A stretch of DNA of 25,960 nt from an uncultured Pseudodesulfovibrio sp. (GCA_947259235.1 CAMYLL010000002.1:1-25960), one strand, 5' to 3'; shown: positions 1-7,579, numbered from the stretch's first letter. The notes: generated from the letters alone by a model not told the origin. Numbers and translations are program-made.

Positions 1-60
1 GACATCCTCGGCTTCCCTCGTAAGCTTCATGTCCGATATGTTGACGATGTTCAGGGCCAT
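1..60 (-). CDS. 5' end of a leftward gene, possibly CheD (partial)
   Basis: An ATG at 60 on the minus strand opens a frame that runs off the left edge; only 20 codons are visible (MALNIVNISDMKLTREAEDV). An AGGA-type ribosome binding site lies a few bases upstream (reads CAGGAAAC before the ATG). The segment with 'ISDMK' followed by an acidic stretch resembles the N-terminus of CheD chemoreceptor glutamine deamidases, but 20 residues are too few for a firm call. It lies downstream of the msbA-like gene on the same strand, so the two may be co-transcribed. Confidence 0.4.
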   Translation of the reverse strand, partial: MALNIVNISDMKLTREAEDV

Positions 61-79
61 GTTTCCTGTCCGAATGCAT

Positions 80-105
80 GGCGGCGCGAGATTGCCCGCG
101 CCGCC
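80..105 (-). other. 9-bp perfect stem-loop between two leftward genes
   Basis: GGCGGCGCG (80-88) and CGCGCCGCC (97-105) form a perfect 9-bp stem with an 8-nt loop, just after the stop of the msbA-like gene. No T-run follows on the minus strand, so it may be an mRNA-stabilising hairpin or a weak terminator rather than a classic intrinsic terminator. Confidence 0.45.
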
Positions 106-129
106 GGGTTGAGCGTTGACGGACGCTTT

Positions 130-1896
130 CTACCTGATGGAGTCGTCGAACTGCATCTGGTAAAGGCGGTTGTAGAGCGGGCAGGATTCGAGCAGGTCCT
201 TGTGCGTGCCGGTGGCAAGGACCTTGCCGCGCTCCATGACGACGATGACGTCGGCGGTGAGAATGGTGGACAGCCTGTGGGCGATGACGATGGAGGTCCG
301 GTCGCGCATGAGATTCTCCAGGGCGTCCTGCACCACTCGTTCGGACTCGGTGTCCAGGGCGCTGGTGGCCTCGTCGAGAATGAGCAGGGAGGGGTTCTTC
401 ATGATGGCCCGGGCGATGGTCAGCCGCTGCTTCTGCCCGCCGGATATTTTTACCCCGCCCTCGCCGACCACGGTGTCGTAGCCGCTTGGCATGGCCGCGA
501 TGAAGTCATGGGCAAAGGCGCTACGCGCGGCCTCCTCCACCATGTCCATGTCGTACTCGTCCCTGGCGTAGGCGATGTTCTCGCGCACGGTCATGTTGAA
601 GAGAAAAGTATCCTGGGAGACCAGCCCGAGGCCGAGGCGCAGGCTGTGCAGGGTGTAGTCGTCAAGGGGCGAGCCGTTGAGCAGGATGGCGCCCCGCTGC
701 GGATTGTAGAAGCGGGGGATGAGGTTGACCAGGGTGGTCTTGCCCGAGCCGCTGGGGCCGACTATGGCCACGCGCTGCCCCGCCCTGACCGTCAGGGACA
801 CGCCGTCCAGAGCCGGAACGGGCGCGCCGGGATAGGTGAAATGGATGTCCTCGAAGCGCAGCTCGTCAAAGCGGCCGTCAAAGACGGCCTTTCCCTCTTC
901 CTCCACCGTTATCTCCGGGGAGTCGAGGATGTCGAAGACCCGCTCCGCACCGGCCAGTCCCGCCTGGATCTGATGGTTGGACATGTTGATCTTCTTGATG
1001 GGCTCGTAGAGCTGGACCATGCAGACCAGGAAGGCGGTCAGGTCGCCGGGAGTGATGGCCCCCTCGATGACCCGGCTGCCGCCGATCCACAGCACCGTGG
1101 CCCCGGCGCCCGCGGACACGAAATCCATGACCCGCGACGAGCTCTCGCTGTAGAATATCTGGCGGATGATGATCCGGCTCAGCTTCTCGTTCTCCAGCAT
1201 GAAGCGCAGCTCCTCGCGCAGCTCGTTGGCAAAGGCCTTGATCACCTTGATGCCCGAGAAACTCTCCTCCAGCACCACGTTGACCCCGGACAGCTCGGCC
1301 TGCATCTTGCGCCCGTACTTGCGCACCTTCTTGCCGAAGAAGACGATGGGATACAGGGCCACGGGCATGACCACCAGGCTCCAGAAGGCCAGCTCCGCGT
1401 CGAGATAGATGACCGTGCCCACCAGGCCGATCAGCGTGAATATCTGGCGGGCGAACATGATCAGGCTGGGCAGGCTCTGACGCACGGCCACCACGTCGTT
1501 GATGATCCGGCTCATGAGCATGCCTATCTCGCTCTCGGCGAAGAAGGGCATGGGCAGGCGAACGATCTTGCCGAAGAGGTCGCGGCGCATGTCCCGCAGC
1601 ACCAGGATGCCGGTGGCGTTCATGACGTAGACCTGGACGAACTGGAAGAACCCCTTGAAGATGATCAGCACGATGAGGCCGGCAATGCACATCTTGAGGG
1701 TGTCCATGTCCTTGGCCACCAGCACCTCGTCGGTGATGTACTTGGTCAGCCAGCCCAGGGCCGGGGCGATGGGCGAATACAGGAGCATGGCGGCGATGGC
1801 GATGGCCACGCGCATCTTGTAGGGCGAGAAATACCTGATGCTGCGCGTGAGCAGGTGGCGGTTGCCGAGGTAGTGCAGATTGTTTGATCGGGCCAC
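130..1896 (-). CDS. msbA: MsbA-type lipid A / lipid flippase ABC exporter
   Basis: A fused ABC half-transporter of about 588 residues, the usual MsbA size. It is expected to act as a homodimer in the inner membrane, flipping lipid A-core or a similar lipid using ATP. The first ~320 residues hold the six-helix exporter domain. The C-terminal ATPase has Walker A GPSGSGKTT (~380-388), ABC signature ISGGQKQR (~484), Walker B LLILDEATSALD (~503) and the H-loop IVIAHRLSTI. The start chosen is the GTG at 1896, preceded by AGGAGA. An in-frame ATG at 1938, with AGGAG 12 nt upstream, would add 14 residues and cannot be excluded. The open frame continues upstream to 2910, but that extension lies over the divergent metallophosphoesterase and has no conserved sequence. 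Related multidrug exporters share this architecture, so the lipid substrate is inferred from family. Confidence 0.88.
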   Translation of the reverse strand: MARSNNLHYLGNRHLLTRSIRYFSPYKMRVAIAIAAMLLYSPIAPALGWLTKYITDEVLVAKDMDTLKMCIAGLIVLIIFKGFFQFVQVYVMNATGILVLRDMRRDLFGKIVRLPMPFFAESEIGMLMSRIINDVVAVRQSLPSLIMFARQIFTLIGLVGTVIYLDAELAFWSLVVMPVALYPIVFFGKKVRKYGRKMQAELSGVNVVLEESFSGIKVIKAFANELREELRFMLENEKLSRIIIRQIFYSESSSRVMDFVSAGAGATVLWIGGSRVIEGAITPGDLTAFLVCMVQLYEPIKKINMSNHQIQAGLAGAERVFDILDSPEITVEEEGKAVFDGRFDELRFEDIHFTYPGAPVPALDGVSLTVRAGQRVAIVGPSGSGKTTLVNLIPRFYNPQRGAILLNGSPLDDYTLHSLRLGLGLVSQDTFLFNMTVRENIAYARDEYDMDMVEEAARSAFAHDFIAAMPSGYDTVVGEGGVKISGGQKQRLTIARAIMKNPSLLILDEATSALDTESERVVQDALENLMRDRTSIVIAHRLSTILTADVIVVMERGKVLATGTHKDLLESCPLYNRLYQMQFDDSIR

Positions 1897-2040
1897 TGTG
1901 TCTCCTGGTGCGATGGGTGGCGGCGCACCGTCGAACATGCGCTGCCAAGTCTCCTTTAAATGGTTGGCCGGGGTTAGTAAAGCCCCGCCTTGTCCGGGCG
2001 GGGGTTGCCGGAAGGCAGCTTTTGCCCGATACTGCGGGCC

Positions 2041-2832
2041 ATGATCACGCAGACTCCCCCCATGACGTCCCCGAACGCGGCCGGTCCCCTGGCCGTCCTG
2101 GCAGACATCCACGGCAACGCCACGGCCCTGGCTGCGGTGCTGGCCGACGCGTCCCGGCGCGGCGTGACCCGGCTGGTGAACCTGGGCGACACCTTCTACG
2201 GTCCCCTGGACCCGGCCGGGACATGGCGCCTGCTCAGGGACATGACCATTCCCACGGTGCTTGGCAACCAGGACCGCATCCTCCTTGAGCCAGGCTGGCA
2301 GAGCGTCCCGGCCATCCGCGCGGCGCGCGAGGCCCTCAGGCCGGACGGGCTGGCCTGGCTCGCCCGGCTGCCTGCGCGGACCGTGGTCGATCCCGGCATA
2401 TACCTGTGCCACGGCACGCCGGGGAACGACACGGCCTACCTGCTTGAGGATGTCTCCTCGGGCTCGCCGCGCCTGCGGCCGTGCGCGGACATTCTGGCCG
2501 ACCTCGCCGCCGTGCCGGATGACTGCTCCCTGGTCCTCACGGGCCACAGCCATTGCCAGGGCGCGGTCACCTGCGGCGGGATCATGGTGGTCAACCCCGG
2601 CAGCGTGGGCCTGCCCGCCTATGACGACGACTCGCCGCCCCACGCCATGGCCGCGGGCACACCCCAGGCGCGCTACGCCGTGCTCGCCCCCGCGCAGCGA
2701 GAAGCGGACACGGACGCTCTCTGGACGGTTGAGTTCGCGGCGGTGGACTACGACTGGAAGAGCGCGGCGCGGCTGGCCGAGGCCAACGGACGGCCCGACT
2801 GGGCGCGCTGGCTGGTCACCGGCAAGGCCTGA
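2041..2832 (+). CDS. Metallophosphoesterase (YfcE/MJ0936-like)
   Basis: A calcineurin-like phosphoesterase of about 263 residues. The metal-binding motifs appear in order: DIHGN (D-x-H), GDTFYGP (GD), GNQD (GNx[DE]), CHGTPGND and TGHSH (GHxH), the dinuclear-metal signature of Metallophos_2 proteins. The substrate cannot be told from sequence; relatives include phosphodiesterases of the YfcE class. The usual GNH(D/E) motif here reads GNQD, so the common histidine is absent, as in the GNCD of some YfcE-type enzymes. The start is uncertain: ATG 2041 is chosen because conserved sequence begins about 16 residues later, but no good Shine-Dalgarno precedes it. It is divergent from the msbA-like gene. 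Confidence 0.8.
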   Translation: MITQTPPMTSPNAAGPLAVLADIHGNATALAAVLADASRRGVTRLVNLGDTFYGPLDPAGTWRLLRDMTIPTVLGNQDRILLEPGWQSVPAIRAAREALRPDGLAWLARLPARTVVDPGIYLCHGTPGNDTAYLLEDVSSGSPRLRPCADILADLAAVPDDCSLVLTGHSHCQGAVTCGGIMVVNPGSVGLPAYDDDSPPHAMAAGTPQARYAVLAPAQREADTDALWTVEFAAVDYDWKSAARLAEANGRPDWARWLVTGKA

Positions 2833-3156
2833 TACGAACGGATATGACGGGTGATTCCGTCTGCGGCACAAGGGGCCCCCTTTGTAGACACACGGCTCTT
2901 TTTGATACAAAAAGTTGTAATCATTAACCTTTTTCTGAAAAGGCTTCTTTTCTTCGATACGGATTCGCCCGGGCTGGCAGGCGCTTTGGGCTTGACGGAC
3001 CTGATTTTTCCACAGGCGGATGCATTCTTCTCTGGACTTTTTTTAGATTTTTCATGAAACTGCGGGCACACTGTGGTTCTCAGACACCCCCCTTTTTTCG
3101 GGTTCGCACGGCAAACCCCCTGGGTGCATATCATCAGCATTCCACGGTCAGGACTT
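2833..3156. other. 324-base AT-richer intergenic spacer
   Basis: No convincing gene was found here. Base composition drops clearly in AT compared with the flanking genes. It contains an 18-bp near-palindrome around AGGGGCCCCCT (2868-2885) and two small AT-rich hairpins: CTTTTT/AAAAAG (2898-2914) and CCTTTT/AAAAGG (2928-2943). The last is followed by a T-rich tract, so it may be a weak terminator for the metallophosphoesterase. A TTGACG hexamer at 2992 has no good -10 partner. The promoter of the downstream amidase should lie here, but I cannot place it. Confidence 0.5.
2928..2955 (+). terminator. Possible weak terminator after the metallophosphoesterase
   Basis: CCTTTT (2928-2933) and AAAAGG (2938-2943) make a 6-bp stem with a TCTG loop, followed by the T-rich CTTCTTTTCTT. 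The stem is A/T-rich and short, so this is a tentative call. Confidence 0.3.
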
Positions 3157-5004
3157 ATGAAACCGCGTTCCGGCTCACATCGTCTCCCTCTTTTTACGGC
3201 ACTGCTGGTGCTGGCCTTCCTCGTGCTCTTTCCGTCGCCCGGCACGGCCGCCTCTCCCGCCGCCTCCTTCAACGAGGGCCACGCCGCCTTTCATTCCCTG
3301 ATCAAGGACTCCCGCCGGGCCAAGTACCGCTCCAGCTGGGAGAAGGTGGAGAAGTATTTCAGCACCTGTCTGCGGGCGGACCCGGACGGACCATACGCGC
3401 CCAAGGCCCTGTACTACATCGGCCGGGTCCATGAGGAGCTGGGCGTACAGAGCGGGCTGAAGTCCGACTTCCGGCGCGCCATCGACTATTTCGGCCGCGT
3501 GGTCAGCCGCTATCCCCGCCACGGCTGGGCCGACGACTGCCTCTTCCGCCGGGCCGAGATTTACTCCCGACGCCTCAAAGAAACGAACGAGGCCCGGCTC
3601 GATCTGGCCCGGATACTCGTGGAATATCCCCGCTCCGACATGTACGCCAAGGCCAACATAGCCCTGAAGCGGCTGGGCGGGTACGACAAGGCCGTGGCCC
3701 AGGTTTCCGGCCAGTCTGTGGAGAGGTCTCTGGACGAGGTCGCCCGCAGAGTGGCCGAGACACCTGCGCCGAGCAAGCCCGAGGTGGTCACGGACTCCGA
3801 GGGAAAGAAGCGGGTAGTCCCCGCTGATCCGTCCGGCCTGGCGCATCTCGACATGGTCCGCTACAAGTCGAGCGACGAATACACCCGCGTGGTGCTCGAA
3901 CTCGACAGCCGCGTCACCTACCGCTATCAGGTGCTGGACCCCAACCCCGAGGTGGGACGGCCCCACCGGCTCTACCTGGACCTCCAGAACTCCCGGCTCG
4001 GACACGACGTCACCTCCTCCACCACCGTCTCGGACGGCATCCTGCGCTCCATCCGCACCGGCCAGTACAACAAGGACACCACCCGCGTGGTGCTCGATTT
4101 CCTGTCCATGCAGGAATACAAGGTCTTTCCCCTGGACAACCCCTTCCGCATCGTCATCGACGTCTACTCCCCCGATCCCAAGGAGGCCGAGGCCCAGGCC
4201 GCAGCCCGTGCCGCCAACAGGGCCGCCGAGGCAAAGAAGGGCGACAAGGCGTCGAAGACCATCAAATACCGCCCGCCCAACGGCAGCAAACAGATGGCGG
4301 GCGACCTGCTCGAACAGCTCGGCCTGACGGTCAAGACCATCATGGTGGACGCGGGCCACGGCGGCAAGAACCCCGGCGCGGTGGCCAACGGCATCCGCGA
4401 GAAGGACGTCAACCTCCGCTTCGCCCTACTCATCGGCAAGAAGCTGAAGGAAAAGGGGTTCAAGGTGGACTACACCCGGACCACCGACGTCTTCATCCCC
4501 CTGGAACAGCGAACGGCCATGGCCAACGTCAAGAAGGCGGACCTCTTTCTCTCCATCCACTGCAACGCCAACAACAGCAGCAAGGTCAGCGGGCTGGAGA
4601 CCTACAGCCTCAACCTGGCCAAGAGCCGTGACGCCGTGCGCATCGCGGCCCGAGAGAACGCCGTCGATCCCCGCGCCATCTCCGATCTCCAGTTCATCCT
4701 CACGGACCTGATGGTCAACTCCAAGATCAAGGAGAGCCGCGACCTGGCCGACGACGTGCAGACCAACACTCTGGCCCATGTCCGCCGCAAGTGGCAGATC
4801 CAGAACAAGGGCGTGCGCGAGGCCCCCTTCTACGTGCTCATGGGCGCGAAGATGCCCTCCATCCTCGTGGAGCTGGGCTACATCACCAACGCGACCGAGG
4901 CCAAGCGGCTCAAGTCCGACAGCTACCTGGACTATCTGGCCCGGGGCGTGGTGGACGGCGTGCTGGCTTACAAGAGCAAGATCGAACGCTACGCCATGCG
5001 CTGA
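3157..5004 (+). CDS. Secreted N-acetylmuramoyl-L-alanine amidase (AMIN + Amidase_3)
   Basis: A periplasmic zinc amidase of about 615 residues that cleaves the bond between MurNAc and the stem peptide during cell separation or remodelling. It starts with a signal peptide (hydrophobic LLVLAFLVLF, cleavage near GTAA). Residues ~35-200 are helical and TPR-like. An AMIN domain (~230-345) follows, which in AmiC-type enzymes binds peptidoglycan or septal sites. The catalytic Amidase_3 domain spans ~395-605. Zinc ligands and catalytic residues are visible: H401 (DAGHGG), E415 (REKD), H468 (SIHCN) and E572 (VELGYITN). The N-terminal repeat region makes it longer than E. coli AmiC (~417 aa). The start is ATG 3157, with AGGA 3 nt upstream, directly ahead of the signal peptide; an upstream GTG at 3073 would bury that signal. 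A strong terminator follows. Confidence 0.92.
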   Translation: MKPRSGSHRLPLFTALLVLAFLVLFPSPGTAASPAASFNEGHAAFHSLIKDSRRAKYRSSWEKVEKYFSTCLRADPDGPYAPKALYYIGRVHEELGVQSGLKSDFRRAIDYFGRVVSRYPRHGWADDCLFRRAEIYSRRLKETNEARLDLARILVEYPRSDMYAKANIALKRLGGYDKAVAQVSGQSVERSLDEVARRVAETPAPSKPEVVTDSEGKKRVVPADPSGLAHLDMVRYKSSDEYTRVVLELDSRVTYRYQVLDPNPEVGRPHRLYLDLQNSRLGHDVTSSTTVSDGILRSIRTGQYNKDTTRVVLDFLSMQEYKVFPLDNPFRIVIDVYSPDPKEAEAQAAARAANRAAEAKKGDKASKTIKYRPPNGSKQMAGDLLEQLGLTVKTIMVDAGHGGKNPGAVANGIREKDVNLRFALLIGKKLKEKGFKVDYTRTTDVFIPLEQRTAMANVKKADLFLSIHCNANNSSKVSGLETYSLNLAKSRDAVRIAARENAVDPRAISDLQFILTDLMVNSKIKESRDLADDVQTNTLAHVRRKWQIQNKGVREAPFYVLMGAKMPSILVELGYITNATEAKRLKSDSYLDYLARGVVDGVLAYKSKIERYAMR

Positions 5005-5029
5005 CCCGCGAAAGGGACCACTTTTCGAT

Positions 5030-5056
5030 GGCCGCTCCTCCGGGGGCGGCCTTTTT
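5030..5056 (+). terminator. Rho-independent terminator after the amidase gene
   Basis: GGCCGCTCC (5030-5038) pairs with GGGGCGGCC (5043-5051), including one G-T wobble, around a 4-nt loop, and is followed directly by TTTTT (5052-5056). This is a textbook intrinsic terminator 26 nt after the amidase stop. Confidence 0.9.
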
Positions 5057-5115
5057 CTCGCCATGCGTCCCGCCCTCTGCCGTCAGTCGCCCGGACGGCC
5101 AATCCGCTTTTTCTC

Positions 5116-5144
5116 TTGACACCCGGCGACCTCGGCTCTAGTTG
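5116..5144 (+). promoter_or_regulatory. Candidate sigma70 promoter of metF
   Basis: A perfect TTGACA -35 element lies at 5116-5121. The -10 is less clear: TCTAGT (5137-5142, 15-bp spacer) or TAGTTG (5139-5144, 17-bp spacer). The metF start is ~65 nt downstream. The presumed transcription start would fall at the left edge of the palindrome at 5143-5184. Confidence 0.45.
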
Positions 5145-5184
5145 TACATCAATGTATCCGTATATGAGGATTCATTGATATACA
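5143..5184. promoter_or_regulatory. 42-bp near-palindromic operator candidate upstream of metF
   Basis: Left arm TGTACATCAATGTATCC (5143-5159) and right arm GGATTCATTGATATACA (5168-5184) are inverted repeats matching at 15 of 17 positions around an 8-nt centre. The element lies between the metF promoter and its Shine-Dalgarno sequence, an ideal place for repression. SahR, an ArsR-family repressor, is known to control metF and other SAM-cycle genes in Desulfovibrionales. Assigning this site to SahR is inference from gene context; the long centre spacing could also mean two overlapping sites. Confidence 0.55.
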
Positions 5185-5205
5185 CGAAAAACAGGAGGTT
5201 GGACC

Positions 5206-6078
5206 GTGCGTATTCCTGATTGCATTGGATCACTTGATCGGCCCTTTGTTTCCATCGAGCTGCTGCCGCCGCGCCGCGAGGGCGAGCTGGCCGGGTTCTG
5301 GCAGACCGTTGAGAGGCTCAAGACGATGAAGCCGCTCTTCGCCGCCGTCACCTGCGGAGCGGGCGGAAGCGGCGCGGTAGGAACCCTTGCCGTGGCTCGC
5401 GACCTGGCCGAAGGCCACGGGTTCACGGTGATGCCGCATCTGACCTGCGTCCATACCATGCCGGGGGAGCTGGCCGGGTATCTGGCCGAGATCCGGGCGT
5501 GCGGCATCCGCAATGTCCTGGCCGTGCGCGGCGACTTTCCGGCTGGCATGGAGCAGGGCGGGCGCGCCCTCGGCCATGCGTCCGAGCTGGTGGCCCGGGT
5601 GCGCGAGCTGGCCCCGGATTTGTGCATCGGCGTTGCCGCCTACCCGGACGGACACCCGGATTCGCCGTCCCTGGCCGAGGACATTGGCTTTCTCAAGTAC
5701 AAGCTGGATCAGGGCGCGGACTTCGGCGTGACGCAGCTCTTCTTCGACAACCGCCGCTACTTCGACATGGTGGACCGGCTGGCCGCCATGGGATGCGCCA
5801 AGCCCGTCATTCCGAGCATCCTGCCCATCCGCAGCCTGGGGCAGATCCGGCGGGTCATGGAGCTGTGCGACGCCCCTGTGCCGGGCAAGACCCTGGCCGC
5901 CATCGAGGCCGCCCATGATCGCGGGGGTGACGACGCGGTGCGCGAATACGGCGTGGGCATGGCCGCGGCCCAGCTCACGGACCTGCTGGAGCGGGGCGCG
6001 CCGGGCGTCCATCTCTATCCCTTCAACCGGGCCGAAATGTGCCTGGAGGTTGTCCGGCGGGCCGGGCTGTTGCCCTGA
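5206..6078 (+). CDS. metF: 5,10-methylenetetrahydrofolate reductase
   Basis: A TIM-barrel flavoenzyme of 290 residues, the normal MetF length, reducing methylene-THF to methyl-THF for methionine synthesis. The N-terminal SIELLPPR carries E18, equivalent to the conserved Glu of the FEFFPP motif in other MetF proteins. The VTCGAGG segment, LAVRGD, and the FAD-site region with DFGVTQLFFDN and PVIPSILPI are all recognisable. The start is GTG 5206, with AGGAGG at 5191-5196 nine nt upstream, a strong ribosome binding site. A promoter and a long palindrome precede it, suggesting control by a methionine/SAM-cycle repressor. The next gene follows after 27 nt on the same strand, so the two may be co-transcribed. 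Confidence 0.93.
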   Translation: MRIPDCIGSLDRPFVSIELLPPRREGELAGFWQTVERLKTMKPLFAAVTCGAGGSGAVGTLAVARDLAEGHGFTVMPHLTCVHTMPGELAGYLAEIRACGIRNVLAVRGDFPAGMEQGGRALGHASELVARVRELAPDLCIGVAAYPDGHPDSPSLAEDIGFLKYKLDQGADFGVTQLFFDNRRYFDMVDRLAAMGCAKPVIPSILPIRSLGQIRRVMELCDAPVPGKTLAAIEAAHDRGGDDAVREYGVGMAAAQLTDLLERGAPGVHLYPFNRAEMCLEVVRRAGLLP

Positions 6079-6105
6079 CCGGACCAAGAGTATAGTAATA
6101 GACCC

Positions 6106-6831
6106 ATGACGCGCCTCGCCATCATGTCCGACCCCCACGCCAATCTGGAAGCGCTCGCCCAGGTGCTGCGCGACGTGGAAAAGCAGGGGGCCGACGAGAT
6201 ATACAGCCTGGGCGACGCCGTGGGCTACGGTCCCCAGCCGCAGGAGTGCGTGGACCTGTTGCGCGCCCGGGGGGTGACCGCCCTCATGGGCAACCACGAG
6301 CAGGGGATGATCAACATCCACTACCTGCGCGGCTTCAACCAGCCCGCGGCCGACGCCCTGCGCCGCACCCGCGAGATGATCACCGAGGAGACATACCAGT
6401 GGCTCGTGTCCCGGCCCAAGTCACTGGTGGCGCACGACTGCCGCATGGTCCACGGCACGCCGCCGGACAGCGTGACCGACTATATATGGAAATACGAGCA
6501 GCGCATGGACGAGGTCTTCGCCCGCTACCCCGAGCCGGTCTGCTTCGTGGGCCACACCCATGACCTGATGCGCTTCGTGCACCGCGGCGGAGCCACCCTG
6601 CGCCTGCCCCTGCCCGAAGGGGAGACGCGCCTTGAGCCGGACGCCCGGCATCTGGTCAATGTCGGCGCCGTGGGCCAGCCCCGCGACGGAGACAACCGGG
6701 CCAAATACGTGCTCTACGACACGGAAAGCCGCACCGTCACCGTGCGCTGCATCCCTTATGACATCGCCACCACCGCCCGCCTGATCACGGCCCACGGATT
6801 CCACCGGGCCTTTGCCGACCGCCTCTGGTAG
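6106..6831 (+). CDS. Metallophosphoesterase, second copy type
   Basis: A 241-residue calcineurin-like phosphoesterase, a different subfamily from the one at 2041. Metal-site motifs are intact: MSDPHAN (D-x-H), GDAVGYGP, GNHE, HGTP and GHTHDL. The full GNHE keeps the catalytic histidine missing from the 2041 protein. The substrate is unknown; relatives in this group are usually annotated as serine/threonine phosphatase-like or phosphodiesterases without assay. It starts at ATG 6106 with only a weak upstream purine stretch, and follows metF closely on the same strand, so translation may depend on the metF transcript. Confidence 0.82.
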   Translation: MTRLAIMSDPHANLEALAQVLRDVEKQGADEIYSLGDAVGYGPQPQECVDLLRARGVTALMGNHEQGMINIHYLRGFNQPAADALRRTREMITEETYQWLVSRPKSLVAHDCRMVHGTPPDSVTDYIWKYEQRMDEVFARYPEPVCFVGHTHDLMRFVHRGGATLRLPLPEGETRLEPDARHLVNVGAVGQPRDGDNRAKYVLYDTESRTVTVRCIPYDIATTARLITAHGFHRAFADRLW

Positions 6832-6833
6832 CC

Positions 6834-6851
6834 ATACCCCCTGGGGGGTAT
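6834..6851. promoter_or_regulatory. Palindrome ATACCCCC-TG-GGGGGTAT, CsoR-family operator candidate
   Basis: Two perfect 8-bp arms, ATACCCCC (6834-6841) and GGGGGTAT (6844-6851), separated by 2 bp. A G/C tract flanked by an A/T inverted repeat is the general shape of operators bound by the CsoR/RcnR/CstR family, and such a regulator is encoded at 14281. It sits just after the metallophosphoesterase stop, about 125 bp upstream of the promoter for the cytochrome c/oxidoreductase operon. A terminator is less likely: the nearest T-run starts ~20 nt downstream. Confidence 0.45.
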
Positions 6852-6976
6852 CCCGGATTCCGTTGATTATTTTTTTGCCACCCCTTTTTTGCCTGTACCA
6901 TTTTTTTACATTTCACACTGATATTACTAGTAAAAAACATCGGCGACGAGCTGGCGTTGAAGTGTGCCCCACCCCC

Positions 6977-7005
6977 TTGACACCTATACCCCGTATAGGT
7001 ATATT
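6977..7005 (+). promoter_or_regulatory. Strong promoter of the oxidoreductase-rhodanese operon, with operator in its spacer
   Basis: TTGACA (6977-6982), a 17-bp spacer and TATATT (7000-7005) make a near-consensus sigma70 promoter. The spacer region holds the perfect palindrome ACCTATAC-CCC-GTATAGGT (6982-7000), which also contains the half-site ATACCCC seen at 6834. A repressor bound there would block RNA polymerase. The CsoR/CstR-like protein at 14281 is the obvious local candidate (inference). A second TATAAT at 7037-7042 lacks a good -35. Confidence 0.7.
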
Positions 7006-7113
7006 TAAATCAAAGGGACCCATACCCGGCAGCGGTTATAATGTTCACCAGCCGCCAGTATGGTATGAATGAAATAGGAAATTTTTCGGACCAACCACAT
7101 CCCCGGAGGAGAT

Positions 7114-7437
7114 ATGCAACGCAAACTGATGCTGCTGGCCGCTTCGGCCCTGGTCATGTTCATGACGGTTTCCATGGCGTTTGCCCTGGGTGACGGCAAC
7201 GGACGCAAGGGCAAGTTCCTTTACCGCAAGAACTGCCGCACCTGCCACAACGGCGCCACGGCCAAGGACCTGAGCCCGGCCGACATGACCCAGGCCGAGT
7301 GGAAGGCCACCTTTGCCGACATGTCCAAGATCAAGTGCAGCGGCGACTGGACAGTGAGCGAAGAGGACGTCAACGACATCTTCACCTACCTGCACGACTA
7401 CGCCAAGGACTCCCCGTCTCCGGCCAAGTGCAGCTAG
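7114..7437 (+). CDS. Small periplasmic monohaem cytochrome c
   Basis: A 107-residue precursor with a signal peptide (hydrophobic core LLAASALVMFMTVSMAFA, cleavage after AFA) and a single haem-binding motif CRTCH (C41, C44, H45), giving a ~83-residue mature class I-like cytochrome. A distal Met ligand could be one of two Met residues in the middle of the protein. ATG 7114 is preceded by GGAGGAG, a strong ribosome binding site. It is the first gene after the promoter at 6977 and is followed by a reductase catalytic subunit, so it probably donates electrons to, or accepts them from, that enzyme in the periplasm. The specific partner is inferred. Confidence 0.85.
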   Translation: MQRKLMLLAASALVMFMTVSMAFALGDGNGRKGKFLYRKNCRTCHNGATAKDLSPADMTQAEWKATFADMSKIKCSGDWTVSEEDVNDIFTYLHDYAKDSPSPAKCS

Positions 7438-7475
7438 ACGACAGCCCGCCTGGGACGCGGCCGCGCATGGAGCGT

Positions 7476-7563
7476 GGCGCGTCGCGGGCGGGGATGGGAC
7501 GCAAACAGGGCGACGGATGGTCGCGCAGGCACTCCCCACGGACCCGCCCGCGACAGCCGCGCC
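7476..7563 (+). repeat. Long intercistronic stem-loop before the Mo-oxidoreductase
   Basis: GTCGCGGGCGGG (7481-7492) and CCCGCCCGCGAC (7543-7554) form a perfect 12-bp stem. GGCGC (7476-7480) can add pairs with GCGCC (7559-7563). The enclosed segment has an inner hairpin GCGAC/GTCGC with loop GGATG. The structure ends right at the AGGAGG ribosome binding site (7564-7569), so it could set mRNA stability or translation of the downstream gene. Confidence 0.6.
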
Positions 7564-7579
7564 AGGAGGTCAATCATAG

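Noticed and set aside
109..1887. Plus-strand frame of 592 codons over the msbA-like gene
   Set aside because: Antisense shadow; the opposite strand carries all ABC exporter motifs, while this one has biased, motif-free sequence.
1897..2910. N-terminal extension of the msbA-like frame to 926 residues
   Set aside because: The extra sequence is Arg/Gly-rich, overlaps the divergent metallophosphoesterase and has no conserved features; good start signals exist at 1896 and 1938.
2748..3272. Minus-strand frame of 174 codons across the intergenic spacer
   Set aside because: Lys/Ser/Arg-rich with no domain, no ribosome binding site, and it overlaps the ends of two real genes.
5122..5205. SAM or other riboswitch in the metF leader
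   Set aside because: The leader after the promoter is only ~60-80 nt and is taken up by a simple palindrome; no known riboswitch core was recognised.
6834..6870. Rho-independent terminator after the second metallophosphoesterase
   Set aside because: The palindrome has only a 2-nt loop and the T-run starts about 20 nt later, so an operator is the better reading, though not proven.
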